Below are positions 6,314 through 12,728 of a stretch of DNA of 12,728 nt, one piece after another. Source of the DNA: JBHIFE01 sp046760985. GTDB taxonomy: Bacteria; Chloroflexota; Dehalococcoidia; Dehalococcoidales; RBG-16-60-22. Each line of letters starts with the position of its first letter. Position 1 is the first letter of the stretch. The translations under genes and the position numbers were made by a program. The notes below the pieces were generated by a model. The model was not told where the DNA came from. It did no database searches and worked only from the letters and a program-made list of their open reading frames with translations. The stretch spans positions 1 to 12,728 of the forward strand of contig JBHIFE010000038.1 in NCBI GenBank assembly GCA_046760985.1, in the 5' to 3' direction.

Positions 6314-6775
6314 TTAGACCTCTAATGTATAAATAAGAGCTACCTCATCACAATCAGGGAATTTGGGACAGCGATAGCATTCAGTCCAGACCTTGCGGGG
6401 TAACTCCATCTTGTCCACCTGAGAAAAGCCAAGCTTTTGAAAGAAGTCTGGCTGATAGGTCAGGCAGAAAATGGTGGAGATACCAAGCTCCTTAGCCTCG
6501 GTGAGGCAGGCTTCTATTAACTGGGCACCAATGCCTTGTTGCTGGCTGTCCTCAGCTACGGCTACAGACCTTATTTCGGCTAGGTCTGACCAGCAAACAT
6601 GCAGTGCCGCACAGGCGATTACTTGCTTACCCTCTCTAATGACAAAATAATCCCGGATATTTTCATATATCTCACTCAGCGGTCGAGCCAGCATCTCGCC
6701 CTTATCGGCGAAGTAGTTAATTAATCGGTGCATCTGGGTTACGTCTTGGATTTTAGCTTTTTCTACCGAGTTCAA
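6314..6775 (-). CDS. GNAT acetyltransferase, short N-acetylglutamate synthase (ArgA) type
   Basis: A 153-residue single-domain acetyltransferase of the GCN5 fold. The acetyl-CoA loop is QQQGIG after the beta-strand EIRSVAVAED. The N-terminal MLARPLSEIYENIRDYFV and the C-terminal VWTECYRCPKFPDCDE are characteristic, from memory, of the stand-alone ArgA-like group. That group transfers acetyl from acetyl-CoA to glutamate as the first step of arginine synthesis. The three cysteines in ECYRCPKFPDC (C-x2-C-x5-C) are a regular feature of that group and could bind metal. No arginine gene lies beside it here, so the assignment rests on sequence resemblance only. The start is TTG (6773-6775), one base after the NAD kinase stop, with AAAAGGA about 10 bases upstream. 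Confidence 0.82.
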   Translation of the reverse strand: MNSVEKAKIQDVTQMHRLINYFADKGEMLARPLSEIYENIRDYFVIREGKQVIACAALHVCWSDLAEIRSVAVAEDSQQQGIGAQLIEACLTEAKELGISTIFCLTYQPDFFQKLGFSQVDKMELPRKVWTECYRCPKFPDCDEVALIYTLEV

Positions 6776-6776
6776 C

Positions 6777-7610
6777 CTATCGTTTTCCTTTTAACTTTTG
6801 CTCTAGGGAACTATAGAAAGAAGTTTCTGGACGAATTCTTAGAAACCGAATCGTATTAGGACTATGCTTTACTGTAATAATGTCACCATCTGACAAGGGT
6901 AAATTTATATGACCATCAATATTCAGCGCCGCCTGATGAACGCTAGTAATGTGTAATTTGACGACAGTTGTTGGCGGTAATACCATGGCGTAAGCCGGGC
7001 TAAGGTGAGGCATTATTGGTATCAAGAGGAAATCTTTGGATTGGGGATAGAGAATAGGTCCGCCAGCTGCCAGCGAGTATCCGGTGCTACCCGTGGCGGT
7101 AGCCACAATCACTCCATCAGCTTTATAGGTAGTCAGGTGCTGACCATCAATGTCGGCTTCTATATAGACCACTCGAGCAATTGACCCCCGTGCCACGACA
7201 ACATCATTCAGGGCGTGAAAGATACGGGGTGGTTCTTGCTCTGCGGCTGCAAGCTCAGCCTCAAGCATAACCCGTTCATCAATCCACCCTTTCCCGGCTA
7301 GCAAGGAAGGTAACTTCTCCAGAGCCTCATCAGCACTGAGCTCGGTCATAAAGCCCAGCCTGCCTAAGTTTATCCCGACAAGAGGAATTGCGCTTGGGGC
7401 GGCTACCTGAGCTGCTCGTAGCATTGTGCCATCGCCACCAACACTGAGAATCAGGTCGGTATTATTTAGCTGAGCCCTGGCTTTCTCCCATTCCCAGGCA
7501 GAACATAGCCAAGCAGAAATGCCGCTAGAGTCTAAAAACTTCCGTAATTTGTTGGCTTTAGTATGGGCAGCTTTAACCTTAGGGTGATAAAGGATACCAA
7601 CTTTATTCAC
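6777..7610 (-). CDS. nadK: NAD kinase
   Basis: Phosphorylates NAD to NADP using ATP or polyphosphate. The diagnostic GGDGTMLRAA loop is present, followed by GINLGRLGFMTEL, NDVVVARG and the NAD-binding stretch YKADGVIVATATGSTGYS, then AAGGPIL. The C-terminal NIDGH and DGDII segments also fit. From GTG at 7610 the protein begins VNKVGILYHP, where family similarity begins, and has 277 residues. The frame stays open to TTG at 7676 (299 residues), with AAGG 6 bases before it, but the added MLHFLYPLSVKISTRLVKWITA does not look like this family. GTG at 7628 is a third option. A possible promoter at 7667-7696 would exclude the TTG start. It is first of three closely spaced minus-strand genes and a likely source of NADP for the whole cell. 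Confidence 0.93.
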   Translation of the reverse strand: MNKVGILYHPKVKAAHTKANKLRKFLDSSGISAWLCSAWEWEKARAQLNNTDLILSVGGDGTMLRAAQVAAPSAIPLVGINLGRLGFMTELSADEALEKLPSLLAGKGWIDERVMLEAELAAAEQEPPRIFHALNDVVVARGSIARVVYIEADIDGQHLTTYKADGVIVATATGSTGYSLAAGGPILYPQSKDFLLIPIMPHLSPAYAMVLPPTTVVKLHITSVHQAALNIDGHINLPLSDGDIITVKHSPNTIRFLRIRPETSFYSSLEQKLKGKR

Positions 7611-7666
7611 TGCCGTAATCCACTTCACCAGTCTAGTAGAGATTTTAACACTCAGGGGATAAAGGA

Positions 7667-7696
7667 AGTGTAACAATTACTGCCTTAAAGTGTCAA
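7667..7696 (-). promoter_or_regulatory. Possible sigma-70 promoter for the NAD kinase cluster
   Basis: On the minus strand TTGACA (7696-7691) is a perfect -35 box, followed 18 bases later by TACACT (7672-7667), a 4 of 6 match to the -10 box. Transcription would then begin near 7660, downstream of the longest possible NAD kinase start. Confidence 0.35.
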
Positions 7697-7756
7697 GCTA
7701 GAGAAGCTCCGTGACGAATCAGGTAGTGATAAGTTTGACAAGATTGCATAACATTA

Positions 7757-7787
7757 TTGACTGATATACATAGAATGAGGCTATAAT
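7757..7787 (+). promoter_or_regulatory. Probable sigma-70 promoter for nusB-acpP-ligase
   Basis: TATAAT at 7782-7787 is a perfect -10 box. TTGACT at 7757-7762 is a 5 of 6 match to -35, with a slightly long spacer of 19 bases. A second TTGACA at 7735-7740 is too far away for this -10. Transcription would start near 7794-7797, leaving a very short leader before the ATG at 7813. Confidence 0.45.
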
Positions 7788-7812
7788 ATTAGCTTAGATT
7801 ATGAGGTCATCC

Positions 7813-8223
7813 ATGATCGGGGAACGGCGAAAAGCAAGGGCTATTGCTCTCCAAGCGCTATATGAGATTGACTCTGCCGGGCACGAGCTGGAAGTCGTGG
7901 TAAGCCGTCTTTTGGCAGAGGGAGGCTTGTCTGCGGAAAATAATGCGTTTGTTCGTGAGTTGGTAAGTGAGGTAATGCGAAATAAGAAGAAAATTGACCA
8001 TAACATTGAGAGGTTTGCTACCGCTTGGCCGATAGAGCAGATACCGCTGATTGACAGGAACATTCTCAGGCTTGCAATATTGGAGATTTTATTTGATAAT
8101 AAGGTGTCAGTTAAAGTGGCTATAAATGAAGCGGTTGAGTTAGCTAAGAAGTTCGGTAGCGATAATTCGCCAAAGTTTGTTAATGGAGTTTTAGGTTCGG
8201 TTAGTGCTCTTGCCAACCGATGA
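7813..8223 (+). CDS. nusB: Transcription antitermination factor NusB
   Basis: A small all-helical RNA-binding protein that acts with NusE (ribosomal protein S10) at boxA RNA in rRNA antitermination. The N-terminal RRKARAIALQALYEID and the C-terminal KVAINEAVELAKKFG, followed by the near-terminal KFVNGVLG, are the classic NusB blocks. The WPIEQIPLIDRNILRLAI helix between them is also typical. I chose ATG at 7813 (136 residues) over ATG at 7801: GAGGT at 7803-7807 lies 5 bases before 7813, the protein then starts MIGERRKAR as expected, and the predicted promoter leaves almost no leader for 7801. It is the first gene of a plus-strand operon. Its TGA overlaps an ATG at 8220 that is in frame with the acyl carrier protein. 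Confidence 0.93.
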   Translation: MIGERRKARAIALQALYEIDSAGHELEVVVSRLLAEGGLSAENNAFVRELVSEVMRNKKKIDHNIERFATAWPIEQIPLIDRNILRLAILEILFDNKVSVKVAINEAVELAKKFGSDNSPKFVNGVLGSVSALANR

Positions 8224-8246
8224 AAAAACTGGAAAGGGGGGAGAAA

Positions 8247-8507
8247 GTGGCAACCATCTTCGAGCGGATTAAAAAGATAGTTGTGGAACAGTTAGGCGTA
8301 GAGGAGGGTGAGGTGGTACCCACAGCTAGCTTTGTTGAGGATTTAGGTGCCGATTCTCTAGATTTAGTAGAACTAATAATGTCTTTAGAGGAGGAATTTA
8401 GCAACCCGTCCCGGAAGATTGAGATACCAGATGAAGACGCAGAAAAAATAATAACCATTCAGGATGCGGTTGATTATGTGAAAGACCTGGGTATTGAGGA
8501 TGAGTAG
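8247..8507 (+). CDS. acpP: Acyl carrier protein
   Basis: Carries growing acyl chains on a 4'-phosphopantetheine arm. The attachment site is Ser37 in DLGADSLDLVELIM, and the acidic helix-II and PDEDAEKI segments are typical. I prefer GTG at 8247 (86 residues, MATIFERIKK), preceded by the purine-rich AAGGGGGGAG at 8234-8243. An in-frame ATG at 8220 overlapping the nusB stop would add nine residues (MKKLERGEK) that relatives lack. Between EEEF and IEIPDEDAEK there are about five more residues (SNPSRK) than in standard bacterial ACPs, which lengthens the loop after helix II. It lies between nusB and a CoA-ligase-family gene; its stop is overlapped by the ligase start. This is probably the housekeeping ACP of fatty-acid synthesis, though a dedicated partner of the ligase is possible. 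Confidence 0.93.
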   Translation: MATIFERIKKIVVEQLGVEEGEVVPTASFVEDLGADSLDLVELIMSLEEEFSNPSRKIEIPDEDAEKIITIQDAVDYVKDLGIEDE

Positions 8508-9915
8508 GTGGGTAACGCAGTGGCCACCCCAATACGATAGCTCTTACGTTCCCCCTCCAGATTCCAAATTCTGGAATAAGGAATTGGAAACCATGGACCC
8601 GGAGGAGAGGGAACAAACTGTAATTTTGCCCAAACTTAGAGCCCAGCTTAAGTATGCCTATGAAAAGGCTCCCATTTACCGGAAGAAGTGGGATGAAGCT
8701 GGAATAAAACCAGAAGACGTTCGTTCCCTGGAGGATTTTGAGCAGATTCCCTTTTTGACCAAAGAGGAAATGCGCCAAGACCAGAAGGAAAACCCTCCCT
8801 TTGGTAGTTATTTGTGTGTTCCTCCTGAAGAAATTCAAAGGGTGCATGGAACATCTGGAACCACGGGCAGACCTACCGCTTTCGGTGTCGGTAAGGATGA
8901 CATGAAACGCATTGCCGAAGCCCATGCCAGAACAATGTGGGGGTTTGGCATGCGCCCGCGGGATATGGTTTTCATCGGCTCCTTTTTTAGTCTCTATTGG
9001 GGGAGCTGGGGGGCATTGGTAGGGACTGAGCGTCTGGGAGCTACCGCTTTTCCATTTGGCGCTGGCGTTCCGGGACAGACGGAGAGGGGGATCAACTGGA
9101 TTGTAGAGACGAAACCTACTATTTTTTATGGAACGCCTTCCTACAGTCTTTATGTAGCTGAAATGGCTAAAGGGATGGGAATTGACCCAGCCAAAGATTT
9201 TAATTTTCGCATCCTTTTCTTCTCCGGTGAGCCAGGGGCAGGTATTCCCTCAACCAAAAAACGGATTGAAGAGACATACGCTGGAATTTGTGTTGATTCG
9301 GGTTCCACTGCGGAGATGGCTCCTTGGATGACTAACTGTGAATGTGAATTTCGCCAGGGGATGCATCTTTGGCAGGATATTGTTTATGCAGAATTGGTTG
9401 ACCCGGTTACCAAAAAGAGAGTTCCCTATGGCAAAGAGGGTGTTACTGTTTATACTCATTTGGAGCGTACCTCGCAGCCCATGATTCGTTTCTGGGCAGG
9501 TGACATTTCCCTGTGGGTTAATGACCCGTGTCCTTGTGGACGAACCTACCCCAGATTGCCTAAAGGTATATATGGTAGGGCGGATGACATGTTTGTGGTT
9601 AGGGGGGAGAACGTCTACCCCAGCGCCATAGAGGATGTAATTAGGGGGATTGAGGGATTTGGTGAGGAATACCGAATCATCATCACCAGGGAAAAGACCA
9701 TGGATGAGATGGTTGTCCAGGCAGAATATGCCAAGGGAGTGGCTCCTGAGGTTGTTTCCCAGTTAAAGGAAAAACTTGGGAATGAATTAAGAATACATGG
9801 GCTTCGGGCAGTGGTTCAGATGATGGAACCGGGCAGTTTGGAAAGAACTGAGTTTAAGGCAAAAAGAGTTATTGATAAGCGTGATTTATTTGAAGAGATT
9901 GTCAAGCAGGAATAG
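8500..9915 (+). CDS. Phenylacetate-CoA ligase (PaaK) family adenylate-forming enzyme
   Basis: Activates an aromatic or other carboxylic acid as an acyl-adenylate and transfers it, usually to CoA. The phosphate-binding loop is HGTSGTTGRPT (residues 116-126). SGEPGAG follows near 248, then DSGSTAEM, CPCGRT (Cys344, Cys346) and GRADDMFVVRGENVYPSAIE, a hinge and C-terminal pattern typical of PaaK-like ligases. NCECE plus GMH and the CPCG pair could form a zinc site (inference). It has 471 residues from ATG at 8500; TTG at 8494 would add two residues. The start overlaps the acyl carrier protein stop by 8 bases, so the two are likely co-translated. No other aromatic-degradation gene is present, so the substrate is unknown. 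Transfer to the adjacent ACP rather than CoA is conceivable. Confidence 0.88.
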   Translation: MSRWVTQWPPQYDSSYVPPPDSKFWNKELETMDPEEREQTVILPKLRAQLKYAYEKAPIYRKKWDEAGIKPEDVRSLEDFEQIPFLTKEEMRQDQKENPPFGSYLCVPPEEIQRVHGTSGTTGRPTAFGVGKDDMKRIAEAHARTMWGFGMRPRDMVFIGSFFSLYWGSWGALVGTERLGATAFPFGAGVPGQTERGINWIVETKPTIFYGTPSYSLYVAEMAKGMGIDPAKDFNFRILFFSGEPGAGIPSTKKRIEETYAGICVDSGSTAEMAPWMTNCECEFRQGMHLWQDIVYAELVDPVTKKRVPYGKEGVTVYTHLERTSQPMIRFWAGDISLWVNDPCPCGRTYPRLPKGIYGRADDMFVVRGENVYPSAIEDVIRGIEGFGEEYRIIITREKTMDEMVVQAEYAKGVAPEVVSQLKEKLGNELRIHGLRAVVQMMEPGSLERTEFKAKRVIDKRDLFEEIVKQE

Positions 9916-9969
9916 TTAAAGAGACCTTAAAACTGTTTTGTAGTTACTTTAGCCAATATCTTCTATAAA

Positions 9970-12642
9970 TTACGATTTCAGCAGACAATTTATGAGTTCA
10001 TCAACTATGGGCTTAGCTTGCTCTTCGGGCAGGCAATATTGCATCTTGAGGAATCTCTTTCTAAAGTCAGCTACCTGCTGAGAGACATCCTTATCATTAA
10101 GTATTACCTCTGCCATGTACTTAGCTAGCTCGCCGAAATCGGCTTCCTTCATGCCAAACCTGGTCATTTCCTGAACACCTGTTCTCAGACCGCTGCTGGC
10201 AGTGAACGCCTCATCGTCGGGTAAGGCTTGGTAGTTCACGATGATGTTGTTTCTTTCCAGCCTTTCGGCGACCTCCACCCCTTTGGCGTAGCCTACTCGT
10301 AAGACTACCTGATGTGTCTCAGTATAGTTGACCGCTGGGTCTCCTTCTACCTGCAGTCCCTGTTCTTTTAATGCCAAAGCGAAGGCTTTGGCATTGGCAA
10401 TTACCTGCCTTTGGTAATCACGCCCATAAGTGTTCATCTCGTAGGTTGCCATTAACAACCCGAGCAAGGTACCAAGGTGGTGATTACTTACGCTTCCGGG
10501 GAAGGCTCTCCTTACTATGCTCTCCCATAATTCAGAGCGATCTGACTCCTCATTCATGTTGCTGGCGATTATCCCTCGTTGCGTGCCGAAGAAAGTCTTG
10601 TGTGTTGACGCAGTGATGATGTCAGCTCCCTCCTTCAGTGGCTCCTGGAAATAAGGACCGAGCAGGCCGAAAACATGGGCGGCGTCATACATAATTATCG
10701 GTCTCGGTTTTATGCCAGCTACCATTTTGGCTAACTCTTTAGCCGGCTCGCGGTGTAAGGTCATACTCTTGCCAAAAACGATAAGTTCCGGCTTATGCTT
10801 TTCCATAAGTTGCGCTGTTTTGGCAAGGTCTATTTGATACGGGTTATCAGGTAAAACCGGGAAATTCACCACTGCCCATTTCTCGGTGATTGGGTCAATA
10901 GAGACATAATTTCTTAATGCTCCCATCGGTTGTGCACTTAGGTGACCACCTCTGCCGATATGGTGGTTCATTACGCTTCTTAGCCTTCTGGGTTCTGCCC
11001 GTCTATCTACCCTATTCAAATAATCAAGGAAACCACTGAACACTACTGTGTTAGCCATCTGACCACTAATCAATCTGACCTCTACTTCGGAGCAGTCCAG
11101 GAATTCCTTCATTCTTTCCATTAACTCTAGTTCTACCTCGGCAATGAATTTGGTTCCCTGGTAGTAATATGTCTCAACATCTCCCAGAGCCTCTACTCTT
11201 CTGTGCTCGGCATATCGTCCGGCTGGGTCGGCTATTGTCAGTAATCTTACCAGTGGTGATGGGGTCTGCTCAGATGGTATAAGGTTGACAGTGTTCCTTT
11301 GTCGCCATAGGGTGTTGTCACCAGCTTTTCTCGCCAGGCTTTTGGCTAGATTCTCCATAGATTCCTTGGGTTTTGTTGGGGTAGGCTTTCTTTGCTCTTC
11401 AACCAATATGGGTCGGGCATAGGGTGCCGCTTCGCCACTTATATGCCTCTCGACAATTACTGCCTCAGCAATTTTGTCTCTAATTAACACTCTTGTTCTT
11501 TGCCCTTTCCTTAAGCCGGCATCAAGGTATGCTAGGCATATCGTTCTCCGCTGAGATTCCGTACCTGGTTTTGCCTTGACCCCGGTATCTTCGGTGTTCC
11601 AGTAAGGCACTGTGGTGCCGCTGGTCACACTGCCGACAAGGCTTTCGCCCACATAGACCGGGTAACCGGTTCTAGCTACAGCACCACCGTAGATAAACAT
11701 CGGGACTATGGTTTTGGGAACTAATTGTCTCTCCTTTGGTGTATTAAGTTGGTTTTCCTGCCTCAGTTTTATTTCTTGGAACTGCCTCATTAGTGCTTCT
11801 CGACCAATAAATTTTCCCTTGGTGCTATTAAAGCTCACGGCAAATCTGGCAGCAGGCAGGGCAAAGATGGGAATCTCTTTTCCTTCGGCATCGTTTCCCA
11901 GCTCGTGTCCATATAAAGGGAGATTAGCTTCTAATCTCAGCGTATCTCTCGCCCCCAACCCAACCGGGGCAATGCCTTCCCGACTACCAATTTCCAAAAG
12001 CTGGTTCCATAGAGGCACAGCTATTTCTGCGGGTGGTAACAGCTCGAAGCATATTGGTTCACCGGTATATCCTGTTCTAGCTATAGGTATTTTGGCACCG
12101 AACATCTCGGCAATTACCAGTCTATTCCTTCTAGGTTCAGGAAGTTTGGCGCCATCCCCGAACATCGCTTCCAGCACTGCTTTCGTTCTTGGTCCCTGTA
12201 ATGACAGCATAGTAATGCTGGCAGTACAATCTTCCAGGATTAATTTGTTAAATTTCTGCCGATATTTCTGGAACCATGCCCAGTCCCTTTCCGTGTTGGC
12301 GGCATTGACTACCAGAAGATATTCCCTTTCATCAATTCTATAGAGGTAAGCGTCGTCAACTGCTCCTCCAGTTTCATTTGGTATTATGGTGTATTGAGAT
12401 TGTCCCGGCTCTAAAGCTGCGGCATTGTTAGTTAAGACGTATTGCATAAAAGGCAGGGCATCTTCGCCGCTTATCCGTATTCTACCCATGTGGGAAATAT
12501 CAAATAGCCCGCCAAATTTTCTCGTTGCCAGGTGCTCAGCGAGTATTCCCGATGGATAGTTGAGGGGCATCTCCCAACCAACAAATTCAACCATTTTTGC
12601 CCCTAGCTTTAGATGCTCTTCATATAGAGGAGTCCGTTTCAT
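9970..12642 (-). CDS. gcvT: Fused aminomethyltransferase (GcvT) and serine hydroxymethyltransferase-like protein
   Basis: An 890-residue protein with two full folate enzymes. Residues 1 to about 410 are a complete GcvT: GWEMPLNYPSG, FDISHMG, GGAVDDAYLYRI with Asp96 (the folate-facing aspartate of T-proteins), RTGYTGE, GLGARDTLRLEA and a normal C-terminal barrel with about 20 extra residues near TVPYWNTEDTG. A linker rich in Pro, Lys and Glu (about 413-428) leads to an SHMT fold (429-890): NLIPSE, GRYAEH, YYYQG, SGQMAN, GGHLSAQ, YDAAHVFGL, PLP lysine Lys682 in STHKTFFG, and LRTG with the substrate-carboxylate arginine. Several motifs depart from standard SHMT (NLIASE, SGSQAN). Start: ATG at 12642 with GAGG/GTGG upstream; TTG at 12657 is an alternative. 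The gene is convergent with the ligase. Inferred role is glycine, serine and one-carbon interconversion. Confidence 0.9.
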   Translation of the reverse strand: MKRTPLYEEHLKLGAKMVEFVGWEMPLNYPSGILAEHLATRKFGGLFDISHMGRIRISGEDALPFMQYVLTNNAAALEPGQSQYTIIPNETGGAVDDAYLYRIDEREYLLVVNAANTERDWAWFQKYRQKFNKLILEDCTASITMLSLQGPRTKAVLEAMFGDGAKLPEPRRNRLVIAEMFGAKIPIARTGYTGEPICFELLPPAEIAVPLWNQLLEIGSREGIAPVGLGARDTLRLEANLPLYGHELGNDAEGKEIPIFALPAARFAVSFNSTKGKFIGREALMRQFQEIKLRQENQLNTPKERQLVPKTIVPMFIYGGAVARTGYPVYVGESLVGSVTSGTTVPYWNTEDTGVKAKPGTESQRRTICLAYLDAGLRKGQRTRVLIRDKIAEAVIVERHISGEAAPYARPILVEEQRKPTPTKPKESMENLAKSLARKAGDNTLWRQRNTVNLIPSEQTPSPLVRLLTIADPAGRYAEHRRVEALGDVETYYYQGTKFIAEVELELMERMKEFLDCSEVEVRLISGQMANTVVFSGFLDYLNRVDRRAEPRRLRSVMNHHIGRGGHLSAQPMGALRNYVSIDPITEKWAVVNFPVLPDNPYQIDLAKTAQLMEKHKPELIVFGKSMTLHREPAKELAKMVAGIKPRPIIMYDAAHVFGLLGPYFQEPLKEGADIITASTHKTFFGTQRGIIASNMNEESDRSELWESIVRRAFPGSVSNHHLGTLLGLLMATYEMNTYGRDYQRQVIANAKAFALALKEQGLQVEGDPAVNYTETHQVVLRVGYAKGVEVAERLERNNIIVNYQALPDDEAFTASSGLRTGVQEMTRFGMKEADFGELAKYMAEVILNDKDVSQQVADFRKRFLKMQYCLPEEQAKPIVDELINCLLKS
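11356..11371 (-). promoter_or_regulatory. Possible internal ribosome site and start at the GcvT/SHMT junction
   Basis: On the minus strand AAGGA is followed after 4 bases by an in-frame ATG (11358-11356, Met429), exactly where the SHMT domain begins. It could permit separate production of a 462-residue SHMT, close to the usual length of stand-alone enzymes. Seen in sequence; use is not shown. Confidence 0.3.
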
Positions 12643-12728
12643 TTTAACCACCCTCAATTTTTCTTGAGTTCAGATTAAGACTATACTTTCACTTTTCATA
12701 CCAAATCTTAAAGCGGATTGGATTTGGA
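12643..12728 (-). promoter_or_regulatory. Upstream region of the GcvT-SHMT gene
   Basis: Reading toward the gene, a TATAGT hexamer (about 12688-12683) could act as a -10 box, but I find no good -35 at the right distance. GAGGGTGG just before the ATG at 12642 is a usable ribosome site. No riboswitch fold was recognised in the short stretch available. Confidence 0.25.

Noticed and set aside
8398..8925. Open frame of 175 codons on the minus strand opposite acpP and the ligase
   Set aside because: It covers the catalytic parts of two clearly real genes and its translation resembles no family.
9916..9969. Bidirectional terminator between the ligase and the GcvT-SHMT gene
   Set aside because: Only a 4-bp stem (AACT/AGTT) without a clear U-run could be found.
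11708..12343. Open frame of 211 codons on the plus strand opposite the GcvT domain
   Set aside because: It lies wholly inside a well-supported gene on the other strand. Its translation is Ser/Leu/Pro-rich with no recognisable motif.
1..12728. CRISPR array, tRNA or rRNA gene, phage or transposase gene
   Set aside because: No direct-repeat array, cloverleaf-like stretch or related protein was seen; almost all of the window is explained by housekeeping genes.

Overview
The window looks like a chromosomal segment of an uncultured member of the Dehalococcoidia (Chloroflexota). The main reason is the gene order: a LeuC/LeuD-type aconitase pair, isocitrate dehydrogenase, malate dehydrogenase, and two-subunit class I fumarase. 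From memory this matches the incomplete citric-acid-cycle block of Dehalococcoides relatives; I could not run a search. Composition is moderate GC and even throughout. I see no phage genes, transposases, tRNAs, rRNAs or CRISPR arrays.

Layout. (1) Positions 1-156 are a leader with a strong GC-rich hairpin that looks like a dispersed repeat. (2) Positions 157-5773 hold a tightly packed plus-strand operon: hydro-lyase large and small subunits, isocitrate dehydrogenase, malate dehydrogenase, fumarase alpha, fumarase beta and a HIT protein. (3) Positions 5778-7676 hold a minus-strand cluster: Nudix hydrolase, ArgA-like acetyltransferase and NAD kinase. It meets the first operon tail to tail with only 4 bases between. 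(4) After a divergent promoter region (about 7611-7812), nusB, acyl carrier protein and a PaaK-like CoA ligase run on the plus strand, each overlapping or closely following the last. (5) Positions 9970-12642 hold one large minus-strand gene joining a complete aminomethyltransferase (GcvT) to a complete but divergent serine hydroxymethyltransferase (SHMT).

Working together. The first five enzymes form the two arms of a branched, non-cyclic TCA pathway: citrate to 2-oxoglutarate, and oxaloacetate to malate to fumarate. Sequence features favour tricarboxylate over isopropylmalate chemistry: the small subunit has a YLRS loop and the dehydrogenase has isocitrate-type substrate residues. NAD kinase lies nearby and the isocitrate dehydrogenase carries three NADP-type residues. 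The GcvT-SHMT fusion would join production of methylene-tetrahydrofolate to its use in glycine/serine interconversion.

Most notable points: the GcvT-SHMT fusion, with an internal ribosome-binding site and ATG exactly at the domain junction; a fumarase alpha gene with no ATG, GTG or TTG start, whose strong Shine-Dalgarno points at an ATA codon; and a possible stem that would cover that Shine-Dalgarno.
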